Shown here one piece after another: positions 24,650-33,628 of a DNA stretch of 64,000 nucleotides. Position 1 is the stretch's first letter. The number at the start of each line of letters is the position of its first letter. The notes below the pieces were generated by a model, which saw only the letters and a program-made list of their open reading frames with translations, had not been told where the DNA came from and ran no database searches. The translations under genes were made by a program, and so were the position numbers. Origin of the DNA: Flavobacteriales bacterium UBA6051 (GTDB lineage Bacteria; Bacteroidota; Bacteroidia; Flavobacteriales_D; Crocinitomicaceae); the NCBI GenBank assembly GCA_002427735.1, contig DIYP01000008.1, positions 1-64,000 of the forward strand, in the 5' to 3' direction.

Positions 24650-26560
24650 ATGAACCGAATAAGCGGAATTATACCCATACATGTTAAAACACTCTTGAAA
24701 CGATTGGGAATAGCTGTTTTGATGTTATACATCACTCGGTTAATTTTCTTAGCATTCAACAGTGGAGCATTCCAGAACTTATCGTTCATTGACTTTTTCA
24801 CTGCGCTTTGGTTTGACATGATAACAGTCGGGCTCTTCTTCCTACCTTATTATATTTTGTTTTTGATTCCGCTAAAACTTCACCAAAACAGGGCACACAG
24901 AATCTTCTTTAAAGTCTTTTTCCACCTGACAAACAGCCTACTCATTGCACTGAATCTGCTAGATGTAGAGTACTTTAAATATACAAGCAAACGCTCTACC
25001 TACGATCTATTCTCTATGGTAAGCACTGGCAATGATGTAAATCAACTACTTGGATCGTTTATTAAGGATTTTTGGTTCCTTTTGTTGTTTTTAATAGTGC
25101 TCATTGCGATTTCTGAGTTTCTCTATCGCAAGACGGACAGACCACTTAAAAGTCAATTGAAAGATGCGAAGCCTTCTTACAAATCACTCATTGTATCCTT
25201 TTTTATTTTCGCACCAAGCCTTTTTATTATTGGTCGCGGAGGTTTTAGCTTAATTCCAACGGGAATTATTCAAGCCTCTATGTACAGTAACCCAGAAAAT
25301 ACCGCTTTCATCCTAACAACCCCCTTTACGATCATTAAAACAATTGACCAAAAGGGATTAGAAGTAAAAGAATTTTACGCGAGTGAAATGGAACTGAATC
25401 AATTGTTTGACCCCAAAAAAAGCTCTATACCACAAAACATTCTGCCTGATAGCACTAATGTCATGGTAATTATGCTTGAAAGCTTCGGAACCGAGTTCAT
25501 TGGTTTTTATCAGAACGGCAAAGGATATACTCCATTTCTGGACTCCCTTATGAATGAGTCACTCTCATTCAATTACGCATTTGCCAATGGTAAAAAGTCA
25601 ATTGAAGCAGTGCCAGCCGTAGTCGCCTCGTTACCAACGCTAATGGACAACCCTTACATTTCTTCACCCTACGGCAATAATGACATTAACTCGCTACCCA
25701 GTATCCTGAAAGGATTTGGCTACGAATCAGCCTTTTTCCATGGTGCGACAAATGGGTCGATGAGTTTTGATGGATTTGCTGCTATCTGCAAGTATGATCA
25801 TTATTTCGGTAGAACAGAATACAATAACGAAAAGCATTCAGATATGACCTGGGGCATTCTGGACGAGTATTTTAATCCATGGACAGCTAAAAAGGCAAGC
25901 GAATTGAAAGAACCCTTTTTTGGCACACTTTTCACCCTCTCGTCTCATCATCCTTATTTTATTCCTGAGCATATGCGAAACAAGGTAAAAGAGGGGCCGC
26001 AGAAGATTTGCGCTTCCATTAACTATGGAGATATTGCTCTTCGAAAGTTCTTTGAGGAAGCAAGAAAGCAACCATGGTATGATAACACGCTGTTTGTAAT
26101 TCTTGCTGACCACACACCGGCAACAGAAACACGTCTCTACAACATGCGAAGTCATATGTATCGAATTCCTATCATGTTCTACCATCCAAACGGAGCAATT
26201 GAATCAAAAAGAAGCAATCGCATCTTTCAACAATTGGATATTTTACCTACTATTCTTGACCTTTTAAACATCGAAACGAACTATTACGCATATGGAAATT
26301 CTTACTATCAAGAACCTAATGGTGAGGCAATTACCTACATCGAAGGCACCTACTACTACTTCAAGGATACGTACATGACCACTTTCACTGATGAAAAGGC
26401 ACGATTTTTGTATGATTTCACCAGTCAGAACACCTCACAAAATGACTCAATTTCTTTTTATCCGAAGAAAGTTGAACAGAATGAAAAAAGGTTAAAAGCT
26501 ATCATTCAACATTACAATGGGGACCTGATCACGAACCAAACAAGAGTGTATGAGAAATAA
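24650..26560 (+). CDS. LTA synthase family sulfatase-fold membrane phosphotransferase
   Basis: 636 aa. The N-terminal part has about five membrane helices (residues 15-240), followed by a sulfatase/alkaline-phosphatase fold outside. A metal-binding acidic loop MLESFG (Glu about 277), nucleophile region FANGKKSIEAVPAVVASLP (Ser about 317 at the place of the catalytic Thr of LtaS) and late metal site LADHTP are visible. Members move phosphoglycerol or phosphoethanolamine-type groups onto envelope glycans or lipids; the acceptor here is unknown. It overlaps the next gene by 11 bases. Confidence 0.9.
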   Translation: MNRISGIIPIHVKTLLKRLGIAVLMLYITRLIFLAFNSGAFQNLSFIDFFTALWFDMITVGLFFLPYYILFLIPLKLHQNRAHRIFFKVFFHLTNSLLIALNLLDVEYFKYTSKRSTYDLFSMVSTGNDVNQLLGSFIKDFWFLLLFLIVLIAISEFLYRKTDRPLKSQLKDAKPSYKSLIVSFFIFAPSLFIIGRGGFSLIPTGIIQASMYSNPENTAFILTTPFTIIKTIDQKGLEVKEFYASEMELNQLFDPKKSSIPQNILPDSTNVMVIMLESFGTEFIGFYQNGKGYTPFLDSLMNESLSFNYAFANGKKSIEAVPAVVASLPTLMDNPYISSPYGNNDINSLPSILKGFGYESAFFHGATNGSMSFDGFAAICKYDHYFGRTEYNNEKHSDMTWGILDEYFNPWTAKKASELKEPFFGTLFTLSSHHPYFIPEHMRNKVKEGPQKICASINYGDIALRKFFEEARKQPWYDNTLFVILADHTPATETRLYNMRSHMYRIPIMFYHPNGAIESKRSNRIFQQLDILPTILDLLNIETNYYAYGNSYYQEPNGEAITYIEGTYYYFKDTYMTTFTDEKARFLYDFTSQNTSQNDSISFYPKKVEQNEKRLKAIIQHYNGDLITNQTRVYEK

Positions 26561-27422
26561 GATCCGCTTCATCATAAATCCAATTTCAGGAATTGGCAGT
26601 AAGAATGATATTCCCAGCCTCATCGAAGAACATCTTGATTTAGATTTGTTCGATTATGATATTGCAATTACGGAATATAGAAAGCATGCAAAAATCTTAG
26701 CCAAGCAATCGGCCATAGAAGGATATGATATTGTATGCGCCGTTGGCGGAGACGGCTCCGTTCATGAAGTTGGAACTGCACTTATTGGAACAAAGACAAA
26801 ATTGGCTATCCTCCCTATTGGTTCGGGAAATGGTTTGGCCAGACACTTAAACATTCCACTTAATCTCAAGGAAGCTATTGAGTGCATTAACAAAAATCAG
26901 TCAATTCAAATGGACACCGTTCTGGTAAATGACAAATCATTTCTTGGTGTTGGGGGCTACGGATTCGATGCAGTCATTGCGAAAAAGTTTGATACTCATC
27001 ATAAACGTGGACTCAGAGGCTACATAGGATTGATTATTCGCGAATTCTTTAAATACAATCCGATCAATGTTTCAATAGACCTTGACGGCAAGGTGAAAAC
27101 GTTACCTGTAGTACTTTGTACGGTTGCCAACTCATCTCAATTTGGAAATGGGTTCACCATCTCACCGAAGTCGGACGTTACTGACGGTAAGTTGGAATTG
27201 TTCATTTTAAAACCGTTTTCAATTTGGTCGGCCCCTTCACTCATCTATCGTTTTTTCAGAAAACGAAGCGATAAATCCAGGTTTGCTGAAATCATCCATT
27301 TTAAGAAAGCTAAAATTAAGCTCTCTAAGAAAATTGCTCATTACGATGGTGAGCCATTTGAGGTGAAAGATGAATTAAACGTAAGCGTTGTTCCCAAAAG
27401 TCTTAATATTGTAGTAGGATAA
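26550..27422 (+). CDS. Diacylglycerol/lipid kinase (YegS/DagK family)
   Basis: 290 aa. IINPISGIGSKNDI (substrate loop), CAVGGDGSVHEVGTAL (GGDG ATP-binding motif), LPIGSGNGLARHLNIPL and FGNGFTISPKSDVTDGKLEL all follow the NAD-kinase-like lipid kinase fold. It phosphorylates diacylglycerol or a related lipid alcohol. Overlap with the phosphotransferase upstream suggests a shared lipid recycling role (inference). Confidence 0.93.
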   Translation: MRNKIRFIINPISGIGSKNDIPSLIEEHLDLDLFDYDIAITEYRKHAKILAKQSAIEGYDIVCAVGGDGSVHEVGTALIGTKTKLAILPIGSGNGLARHLNIPLNLKEAIECINKNQSIQMDTVLVNDKSFLGVGGYGFDAVIAKKFDTHHKRGLRGYIGLIIREFFKYNPINVSIDLDGKVKTLPVVLCTVANSSQFGNGFTISPKSDVTDGKLELFILKPFSIWSAPSLIYRFFRKRSDKSRFAEIIHFKKAKIKLSKKIAHYDGEPFEVKDELNVSVVPKSLNIVVG

Positions 27423-27431
27423 TACTATTCT

Positions 27432-27881
27432 ATGCAATTTATTGAACCAACGTTACCCGCCTTTTTAGCGCATCTTAAAAACTTATCTGCAGACAAGCAA
27501 CCGCTCTGGGGCAGTATGTCTCCACAGCGAATGGTAGAGCACATTGCCGATGTACTTCATTTATCAGTCGGAAAATATCAACTGGAACAACTAATCCCTG
27601 AAAATAAAGTTGAAAAAGCTCAAGCTTTCCTCAAGACTGAGCATCCAATGCCTAAAAACTTTAAAGTTCCATTTGCCACGCCGGAAACACCTCTTCGCAA
27701 CCAAAGTCTGGATGAAGCCATAGAAGAGTTTTCAAATGCATGGAAAACGGCAGAAAAGTTTTTTGAAGAAAATCCAGGAGTTACAACCCTGCACCCAAGT
27801 TTTGGTCAACTAAATTATGATCAATGGCTGCTGCTGCATTCCAAGCACTTCAGTCATCATTTTGAACAATTCGGTATTTGA
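27432..27881 (+). CDS. DUF1569 (DinB-like fold) protein
   Basis: 149 aa. LWGSMSPQRMVEHIADVLHLSVGK and the C-terminal HPSFGQLNYDQWLLLHSKHFSHHFEQFG follow the DUF1569/DinB four-helix pattern, with His residues that can bind a metal. The biochemical role is unknown; members may be thiol- or metal-dependent transferases. The start of the next small gene overlaps its TGA by one base. Confidence 0.82.
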   Translation: MQFIEPTLPAFLAHLKNLSADKQPLWGSMSPQRMVEHIADVLHLSVGKYQLEQLIPENKVEKAQAFLKTEHPMPKNFKVPFATPETPLRNQSLDEAIEEFSNAWKTAEKFFEENPGVTTLHPSFGQLNYDQWLLLHSKHFSHHFEQFGI

Positions 27882-28051
27882 TGACATACCTACTGCTCTA
27901 TCCTATCGCACCAGCACTTCTTGTTGGGTACATCGTTTGGTTCTTTCGAAAAAAACAGGGTTTTACCTCCAAAACTCAAATTATATCTACCGCAATGGTT
28001 GTTTACGCCGGGATTTATTTTCTACTGAAGTTTCTAACAACATCGGATTGA
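27881..28051 (+). CDS. Small two-helix membrane protein
   Basis: 56 aa: MTYLLLYPIAPALLVGYIVW, a basic turn (RKKQGFTSKTQ), then a second hydrophobic stretch and TTSD. The ATG shares one base with the stop of the preceding gene (TGATG), so it is likely translationally coupled. Two predicted membrane helices and no recognisable family. The EI24 gene follows 24 bases later. Confidence 0.65.
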   Translation: MTYLLLYPIAPALLVGYIVWFFRKKQGFTSKTQIISTAMVVYAGIYFLLKFLTTSD

Positions 28052-28075
28052 TTAAATTTGTGAGAAGCATCTGGA

Positions 28076-28834
28076 ATGAAAGCGATTACTTATCACATCA
28101 AGGGGATCTCTGTTACTTTTTCTGAACTGGCAAAAGGGAATTTCTGGTTGTTTTTTATTCCCGGAGCAGCAATCACTGCCGCATACCTTATCTTTAAGTA
28201 CGCTTTGGATAGTGCGCTTGGCGCATCGGAGTTATCCAGTGATTACTCTTGGGTTGATTGGATTTTTGGATGGATCAATTCTGGTGTTTCTGCAGTATTC
28301 TCAATTTTCGACTTCATTTTTGAGCAGATCTATATTTTCATCGTATTAACGCTCTTATCACCTTTCAATACACTTTTAGGCGAAAAACTTGATGGAAAAC
28401 TTACCGGAAAAAAGTTCGAAGCAAATTTAGCTCGCTTCATTAACGACATTATAAGAATGATTTTTGTGGTAATCATTGCGCTATTGATGGAAGTCGCCTG
28501 CTTAATGATATGGTGGGTCATATCGTTCATGCTTGGACTCGGTATTCTTGACAGTATCGTTTATTTTGCTATCTCAGCATTCTTCTTCGGTTTTGCTTTT
28601 TATGACTTTGCATTGGAGCGTTATGCCACCAAAATTTACGGAACGATCAACTTTGCCTTTAGCTATCCGCTTTCGGTATTACTAACCGGCAGTATCTTCC
28701 TAAGCATTTATGCCATACCGTATATAGGTATTCCAATTTCACCTGTAATAGCAGTTATGATTTCTACTGTAGTCTACCTCTATTTAACCAAGAAATTACC
28801 CAAGAACGAATTGAATACAACAACGAATGAGTGA
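28076..28834 (+). CDS. EI24-domain integral membrane protein
   Basis: 252 aa, about five membrane helices. ISVTFSELAKGNFWLFFIPGAAIT near the start, LLSPFNTLLGEKLDGKLTGKKFE in the middle and YDFALERYATKIYG later follow the EI24/CysZ-like pattern. CysZ is a sulfate transporter; this relative's substrate is unknown. It overlaps mutA by eight bases. Confidence 0.82.
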   Translation: MKAITYHIKGISVTFSELAKGNFWLFFIPGAAITAAYLIFKYALDSALGASELSSDYSWVDWIFGWINSGVSAVFSIFDFIFEQIYIFIVLTLLSPFNTLLGEKLDGKLTGKKFEANLARFINDIIRMIFVVIIALLMEVACLMIWWVISFMLGLGILDSIVYFAISAFFFGFAFYDFALERYATKIYGTINFAFSYPLSVLLTGSIFLSIYAIPYIGIPISPVIAVMISTVVYLYLTKKLPKNELNTTTNE

Positions 28835-30173
28835 TTTTTTTACAGAATTCCCGAAAATAAGCAAACGTGATTGGGAGGAGAAACTACTTTCCGACCTTAA
28901 AGGAAAATCTCCTTCACTTCTCAAGTCAACAGACGAAATAGAGGAGTTAAGCATGGATACATTCCAGCATGCAGAAGATGCACTCCATCAAGATATAAAA
29001 CCAGGCGCTGCACCTTTCCTTCGGGGGATGAATAAGTCCAATAACGATTGGGACAATGGTGCGTTAATCGTTGTTCAGGATGAACGAGAGGCAAATAAAA
29101 AAACCTTGCATTTACTTAATGCTGGTGCCAACCTACTTATTTTTGAATCCCACAAGGAAAGCACCAATTGGACAGAGCTAATAAAAGGCATTCAATTTGA
29201 ATATATCAAAGCGCAATTTGTAGTTAACTCTATACAACAGTTCAATGAAATTAATGAACTGAACCTTGGAGGCACTGTTACTTTTAATATTGATTTTTTG
29301 GAATCAAATTGGGAACGAGGTGATTTCTTAACTATTGCTGAGAATTTTTCGACAAATCAACGTGCTTTCTGCAATGTTAATGGTTTTAAAGTTCAACAAG
29401 CGGGAGCTACGACATGGCAGGAAATAGCCTTCTGTTTAAATATGGGACACGAATGCCTCCTGGGCTTGATGCACATGGGCTTCAATATTGATGAAGCAGC
29501 AGCTTGTGTCCATTTTGAAATTGGAATTGGAAGCAATTATTTTAATGAAATTGCAAAAATTCGAAGTTTAAAAATGCTTTGGTCTAAAGTAGTTGGCGCT
29601 TATGCACCTGAGCACAACTGTTCTTACAATTGCCAAATCACGGCAGTTATCGGACACTTGAATAAATCATTGAAAGATCCTTACACCAACCTCTTGAGAC
29701 AAACAACAGAGGCTATGTCTGCGATTAGCGCTGGAATTAAAGGCATCGTGATCTTGCCTTATGACTTGCACTCTAAAAATGGTGTTTCTGAACTGGCCGA
29801 ACGAATGGCACTGAACATTTCCTCTATTCTCAAAGAAGAATCTTATTTGGACAAAGTAATCGATCCAATGGGAGGAAGTTATTCCCTGGAAAAACTAACG
29901 GAAGAGATTGGTAAAAAAGCCTGGCAGTTGTTCCAAAAACTTGAATCTAAAGGTGGAATGTTCCAATCAGAAGCAATTGATTCATTTAAGCATGATGTTG
30001 CGGGGAAAAGAGCACAGCGAATTGAACTAGTCAACGAACAAAAACAAGTACTCATCGGCATCAATAAATTTCCGAATATCGACGAAGTTGAAAATAGCTG
30101 GAAACTTCCAGAAGCCTATTTAGGGATGCCTCCGTTGGTTTTAGAACTTGCCCATAAAACAGCTGAAGTATGA
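28827..30173 (+). CDS. mutA: Methylmalonyl-CoA mutase small subunit
   Basis: 448 aa, the catalytically inactive subunit of the heterodimeric B12 mutase. It keeps the TIM-barrel part (PGAAPFLRGMNKSNNDWDNG; NVNGFKVQQAGATTWQEIAFCLNMG; DKVIDPMGGSYSLEKLTEEIGKKAW) but lacks the C-terminal cobalamin domain, ending in a short MPPLVLELAHKT tail. Pairing with mutB, overlapping by four bases, implies interconversion of succinyl-CoA and methylmalonyl-CoA for propionate or odd-chain metabolism. Confidence 0.95.
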   Translation: MSDFFTEFPKISKRDWEEKLLSDLKGKSPSLLKSTDEIEELSMDTFQHAEDALHQDIKPGAAPFLRGMNKSNNDWDNGALIVVQDEREANKKTLHLLNAGANLLIFESHKESTNWTELIKGIQFEYIKAQFVVNSIQQFNEINELNLGGTVTFNIDFLESNWERGDFLTIAENFSTNQRAFCNVNGFKVQQAGATTWQEIAFCLNMGHECLLGLMHMGFNIDEAAACVHFEIGIGSNYFNEIAKIRSLKMLWSKVVGAYAPEHNCSYNCQITAVIGHLNKSLKDPYTNLLRQTTEAMSAISAGIKGIVILPYDLHSKNGVSELAERMALNISSILKEESYLDKVIDPMGGSYSLEKLTEEIGKKAWQLFQKLESKGGMFQSEAIDSFKHDVAGKRAQRIELVNEQKQVLIGINKFPNIDEVENSWKLPEAYLGMPPLVLELAHKTAEV

Positions 30174-32305
30174 AACGCATAGATTTTAGTCAAATAGAGT
30201 ACACCTCAGAAGCCGAAAAAGGCACTCAAGAGCGTTCACAAACCTTTACCACTGCTGAAGGCATTGATTTAAATAGCTTTTACGCGTCAGAAGACATTGA
30301 ATCTACTGAGCATATTGGTTTTGTTTCTGGAATTGCACCTTACTTGCGGGGGCCATATAGCTCAATGTATGCAATTCGCCCGTGGACAGTGCGTCAATAT
30401 GCTGGATTTTCAACCGCTGAAGAATCCAATGCTTTTTACAGAAGAAACCTTGCCGCTGGACAAAAAGGCCTTTCAGTTGCATTTGATTTGGCTACGCATA
30501 GAGGTTATGATTCAGATCATGAACGTGTGGTTGGTGACGTAGGTAAGGCCGGAGTGGCTATTGATTCAATCCTGGATATGAAAATCCTATTTGATCAAAT
30601 TCCACTGGATAAAATGTCGGTTTCTATGACCATGAACGGAGCTGTATTACCGATCATGGCTTTTTATATTGTTGCTGCTGAGGAACAAGGAGTTGACCAA
30701 AAAGATCTAGCCGGAACGATACAAAACGATATTCTCAAAGAATTCATGGTGCGCAATACCTATATCTATCCTCCGCTTCCATCGATGAGAATCATTTCTG
30801 ACATTTTTGAGTACACTGCTCAGCATATGCCACGATTTAACTCTATTTCTATTTCTGGATATCATATGCAAGAGGCTGGAGCAACAGCTGCGATAGAACT
30901 TGCCTATACGTTAGCAGATGGATTAGAATATTTGCGCGCTGGAATCAATGCGGGAATGAAAATTGATGATTTTGCTCCGCGCTTGAGTTTCTTTTGGGCC
31001 ATTGGTATGAATCATTTTACCGAGGTAGCAAAAATGCGAGCAGGTAGAATTCTATGGGCCAAACTGGTTAAGCGATTTGAACCTGAAAATCCAAAATCAC
31101 TTGCACTGAGAACACACTGCCAAACCTCTGGATGGAGTTTGACTGAACAAGATCCTTTTAACAATGTAGCGAGAACATGTATAGAAGCACTTGCTGCTGC
31201 CCTAGGAGGAACGCAGTCACTGCACACAAACGCACTTGATGAGGCTATCGCATTACCCACAGACTTTTCAGCACGTATCGCTCGAAACACACAGATATAC
31301 TTACAACAAGAAACCGGTATCACCGGTCATGTTGATCCTTTAGGCGGCAGCTTTTATGTGGAAAAATTGACGGAAGAGCTCGTTGACAAAGCCTGGAAGC
31401 TCATTGAGGAAGTTGAAGAACTGGGAGGAATGGCGAAGGCCATAGAGACTGGGCTACCCAAAATGCGAATCGAAGAAGCTGCAGCGCGCAAGCAGGCGCG
31501 CATCGACTCAAATAAAGACATCATCGTTGGTGTCAATCGCTACGAAGTAGAAGAACAAGAACAAATCGACATACTAGAAGTTGATAACACCAAGGTTCGT
31601 GACGCACAGTTAGAACGTTTAAAGAACTTAAAGGAGAACCGCAATAATGAAAAGGTATCTGCTTGCTTGAACGAACTCACAGAAGCAGCTAAATCAGGGG
31701 AAGGAAACTTACTAGAAATTGCCGTTCGATGTGCGCGAGAAAGAGCTTCACTGGGCGAAATTTCATCTGCTCTTGAGGCAGCTTTCGGACGTTATCAAGC
31801 TACGATACGCTCTATAAACGGCGTTTACTCATCGGAATCTATGGGAGACAAAGACTTTGACATTGCAAAAGAATTAGCGGATCAATTCAGCAAACTGGAA
31901 GGAAGAAGACCGCGTATTATGGTTGCCAAAATGGGGCAAGACGGACATGATCGCGGAGCCAAAGTAATCGCCACTTCTTTTGCTGATATTGGATTTGATG
32001 TTGACATCGGCCCACTTTTCCAAACACCGGCTGAAGCGGCTAAACAAGCTATTGAAAATGACGTTCATATTCTTGGAGTATCTTCTCTTGCAGCCGGACA
32101 CAAAACACTGGTCCCGAAAGTTATTGAAGAACTAAAAAAACTGGGACGAGAGGATATTATGGTCATTGCAGGTGGTGTAATCCCTCAGCAAGACTATGAT
32201 TTTCTGTACGATGCTGGAGTATTCGGAGTATATGGGCCAGGGACAAAAATTTCCAAAGCTGCTCAGGAAATCCTTCAATTATTGATAAAAAGCTACGATG
32301 AATAG
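30170..32305 (+). CDS. mutB: Methylmalonyl-CoA mutase large (catalytic) subunit
   Basis: 711 aa. The TIM barrel shows RPWTVRQYAGFSTAEESN, the substrate-binding SGYHMQEAGATAAIELAYT and the HVDPLGGSFYVEKLT tail. The C-terminal B12 domain (from about residue 580) has the base-on loop MGQDGHDRGAKVIATSFAD and IMVIAGGVIPQQDYDFL. Complete length. It overlaps mutA by four bases. No epimerase or MeaB chaperone gene is near, and no B12 riboswitch lies upstream of mutA. Confidence 0.97.
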   Translation: MKRIDFSQIEYTSEAEKGTQERSQTFTTAEGIDLNSFYASEDIESTEHIGFVSGIAPYLRGPYSSMYAIRPWTVRQYAGFSTAEESNAFYRRNLAAGQKGLSVAFDLATHRGYDSDHERVVGDVGKAGVAIDSILDMKILFDQIPLDKMSVSMTMNGAVLPIMAFYIVAAEEQGVDQKDLAGTIQNDILKEFMVRNTYIYPPLPSMRIISDIFEYTAQHMPRFNSISISGYHMQEAGATAAIELAYTLADGLEYLRAGINAGMKIDDFAPRLSFFWAIGMNHFTEVAKMRAGRILWAKLVKRFEPENPKSLALRTHCQTSGWSLTEQDPFNNVARTCIEALAAALGGTQSLHTNALDEAIALPTDFSARIARNTQIYLQQETGITGHVDPLGGSFYVEKLTEELVDKAWKLIEEVEELGGMAKAIETGLPKMRIEEAAARKQARIDSNKDIIVGVNRYEVEEQEQIDILEVDNTKVRDAQLERLKNLKENRNNEKVSACLNELTEAAKSGEGNLLEIAVRCARERASLGEISSALEAAFGRYQATIRSINGVYSSESMGDKDFDIAKELADQFSKLEGRRPRIMVAKMGQDGHDRGAKVIATSFADIGFDVDIGPLFQTPAEAAKQAIENDVHILGVSSLAAGHKTLVPKVIEELKKLGREDIMVIAGGVIPQQDYDFLYDAGVFGVYGPGTKISKAAQEILQLLIKSYDE

Positions 32306-32323
32306 CCATAAATCAAAAAATGA

Positions 32324-32331
32324 TAACTTTG
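32324..32331 (+). promoter_or_regulatory. Promoter -7 element before the exported 247-aa gene
   Basis: TAACTTTG, exact TAnnTTTG, about 55 bases before the ATG at 32386. It also supports that ATG over an upstream in-frame ATG at 32320, which precedes this promoter. Confidence 0.45.
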
Positions 32332-32385
32332 GCTGAAGATTGTTTCGGCATAATATTTGAAATTCAACCTGAAAAAAGACTAAAA

Positions 32386-33129
32386 ATGAAAAAATTACTT
32401 GCCATTTTTTGCATTGTTTTCACTGCTTCGCTTGCCAATGCGCAACCACCTACATATGATGACTTAAAAGTTTTATATGCAGATGCTAATTACGAAAAGC
32501 TTGCAAAAGTTGCTTCTGGGTACACAGAAAAAGACAAAACAAAAAAGGACATTCTTCCTTATATCTGGCTATCTAAAGGATTGTACAAAATCTCACTTTC
32601 AGGGACTTCTGATGAACGATTTAAAAATGCTTATAAGGATGCCATTAAGTACTTAAAGAAAGGACTTAAGTATGATATCAAGTATAACGAAGGAGCTACT
32701 TTTGAAGAACACAGAGAGTTTTTGGATGAATTTCAGGCAAGCTTAGTGGAGGTTATTGACAACGAAGTATCTGCAGGAAACTATAGAAAATCTTACGGTT
32801 GGGTAATCAAGTACAACTCGATAACAGTTAACGCCGTTGGGCCTAAATTCATGATGGGAGCTTGTAAGTTCCAGGATCAGGATAAACCTTCAGCGAGAAC
32901 ATTCTGGCAAGAAGGTAACGCTATGTTAGAAGAGATTGAATCAATCGACAGTTGGAGTGAAGCAGATAAGCTTATGCTTAAGCTAGGTGTTCTACATTCG
33001 GCAGCTGCTATGAAAAAAGGACGTCAGGAAGAAAAGGCACAACAACTTGTCAATAAGGTCGCTCAGTGGTTCGAAGATGATGAAAACTGGCAAGAGCGTT
33101 ATGACGAAATTGTGAACAGCGGAAGCTAA
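32386..33129 (+). CDS. Exported helical protein of unknown family
   Basis: 247 aa from ATG 32386, which gives a clean signal peptide (MKKLLAIFCIVFTASLANAQ); an in-frame ATG at 32320 is upstream of the likely promoter and is rejected. The mature part is helical with pairs such as YLKKGLKYDIKYNE and KLMLKLGVLHSAAAMKKG, resembling TPR-like solenoids without clear consensus repeats. Probably periplasmic or outer-membrane-associated. A strong terminator follows. Confidence 0.8.
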   Translation: MKKLLAIFCIVFTASLANAQPPTYDDLKVLYADANYEKLAKVASGYTEKDKTKKDILPYIWLSKGLYKISLSGTSDERFKNAYKDAIKYLKKGLKYDIKYNEGATFEEHREFLDEFQASLVEVIDNEVSAGNYRKSYGWVIKYNSITVNAVGPKFMMGACKFQDQDKPSARTFWQEGNAMLEEIESIDSWSEADKLMLKLGVLHSAAAMKKGRQEEKAQQLVNKVAQWFEDDENWQERYDEIVNSGS

Positions 33130-33149
33130 ACATTCTACAAATAACTTTA

Positions 33150-33184
33150 AGCCCTCTTCAATTTCATGAAGAGGGCTTTTTTTA
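33150..33184 (+). terminator. Rho-independent terminator
   Basis: AGCCCTCTTCA, loop ATTTCA, TGAAGAGGGCT, then a run of T. An 11-bp perfect stem just after the exported-protein gene. Confidence 0.92.
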
Positions 33185-33260
33185 TTCATCATTTTCGACT
33201 TTCAACACGTCTCCATGAATAACTCTCTTTACAGCGCTTAGTTAAAGGCACTTATCGCCG

Positions 33261-33268
33261 TAATTTTG
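33261..33268 (+). promoter_or_regulatory. Promoter -7 element of the divIC/ftsB-like gene (leaderless arrangement)
   Basis: TAATTTTG, exact TAnnTTTG, ends five bases before the GTG start codon at 33274. Confidence 0.48.
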
Positions 33269-33273
33269 AGATA

Positions 33274-33558
33274 GTGAAAAAAGTCCTTCCATATTTAAAG
33301 AACAAGTTCATTTTAGCAGGAACCATCTTCTTCGTATATACCCTTTTCCTTGATGAAAATGATATTTTCACGATCATTTCGCAGAAAAACAAATTAAAGG
33401 AACTGGACGAGAAGAAAGCCGAATACAGTCAAATGTTATCTGAAACCACGGAAACATTAGAGAAGCTCAAGTACCGTTCAGAAGTAGAACGCTTTGCGCG
33501 AGAAAAGAAGTTCTTTAAGAAGGACGATGAAGATGTTTTTGTCATCTTTTACGAATGA
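33274..33558 (+). CDS. Septum formation initiator (DivIC/FtsB) family protein
   Basis: 94 aa with GTG start; the next ATG is well inside the coiled coil. A membrane helix (about residues 9-26, FILAGTIFFVYTLFLDEND) is followed by a coiled coil (KNKLKELDEKKAEYSQMLSETTETLEKL) and the family end VERFAREKKFFKKDDEDVFVI. It is part of the FtsB/FtsL/FtsQ-type division complex in the inner membrane. It is monocistronic between two terminators. Confidence 0.92.
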   Translation: MKKVLPYLKNKFILAGTIFFVYTLFLDENDIFTIISQKNKLKELDEKKAEYSQMLSETTETLEKLKYRSEVERFAREKKFFKKDDEDVFVIFYE

Positions 33559-33600
33559 CTCGAAGGTGTTTTACACCAACTCATAATCAAACATAGAATG

Positions 33601-33628
33601 AAGAGGATAAACATTATCCTCTTTTTTT
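33601..33628 (+). terminator. Terminator between convergent divIC-like and SpoIID-like genes
   Basis: AGAGGATAA, loop ACA, TTATCCTCT, then seven T. A second small hairpin (GGTG-TTTTA-CACC) lies 20 bases upstream. Confidence 0.88.

Noticed and set aside
32320..32385. N-terminal extension of the 247-aa exported protein
   Set aside because: It places a promoter-like element inside the coding region and hides a clean signal peptide starting at 32386.
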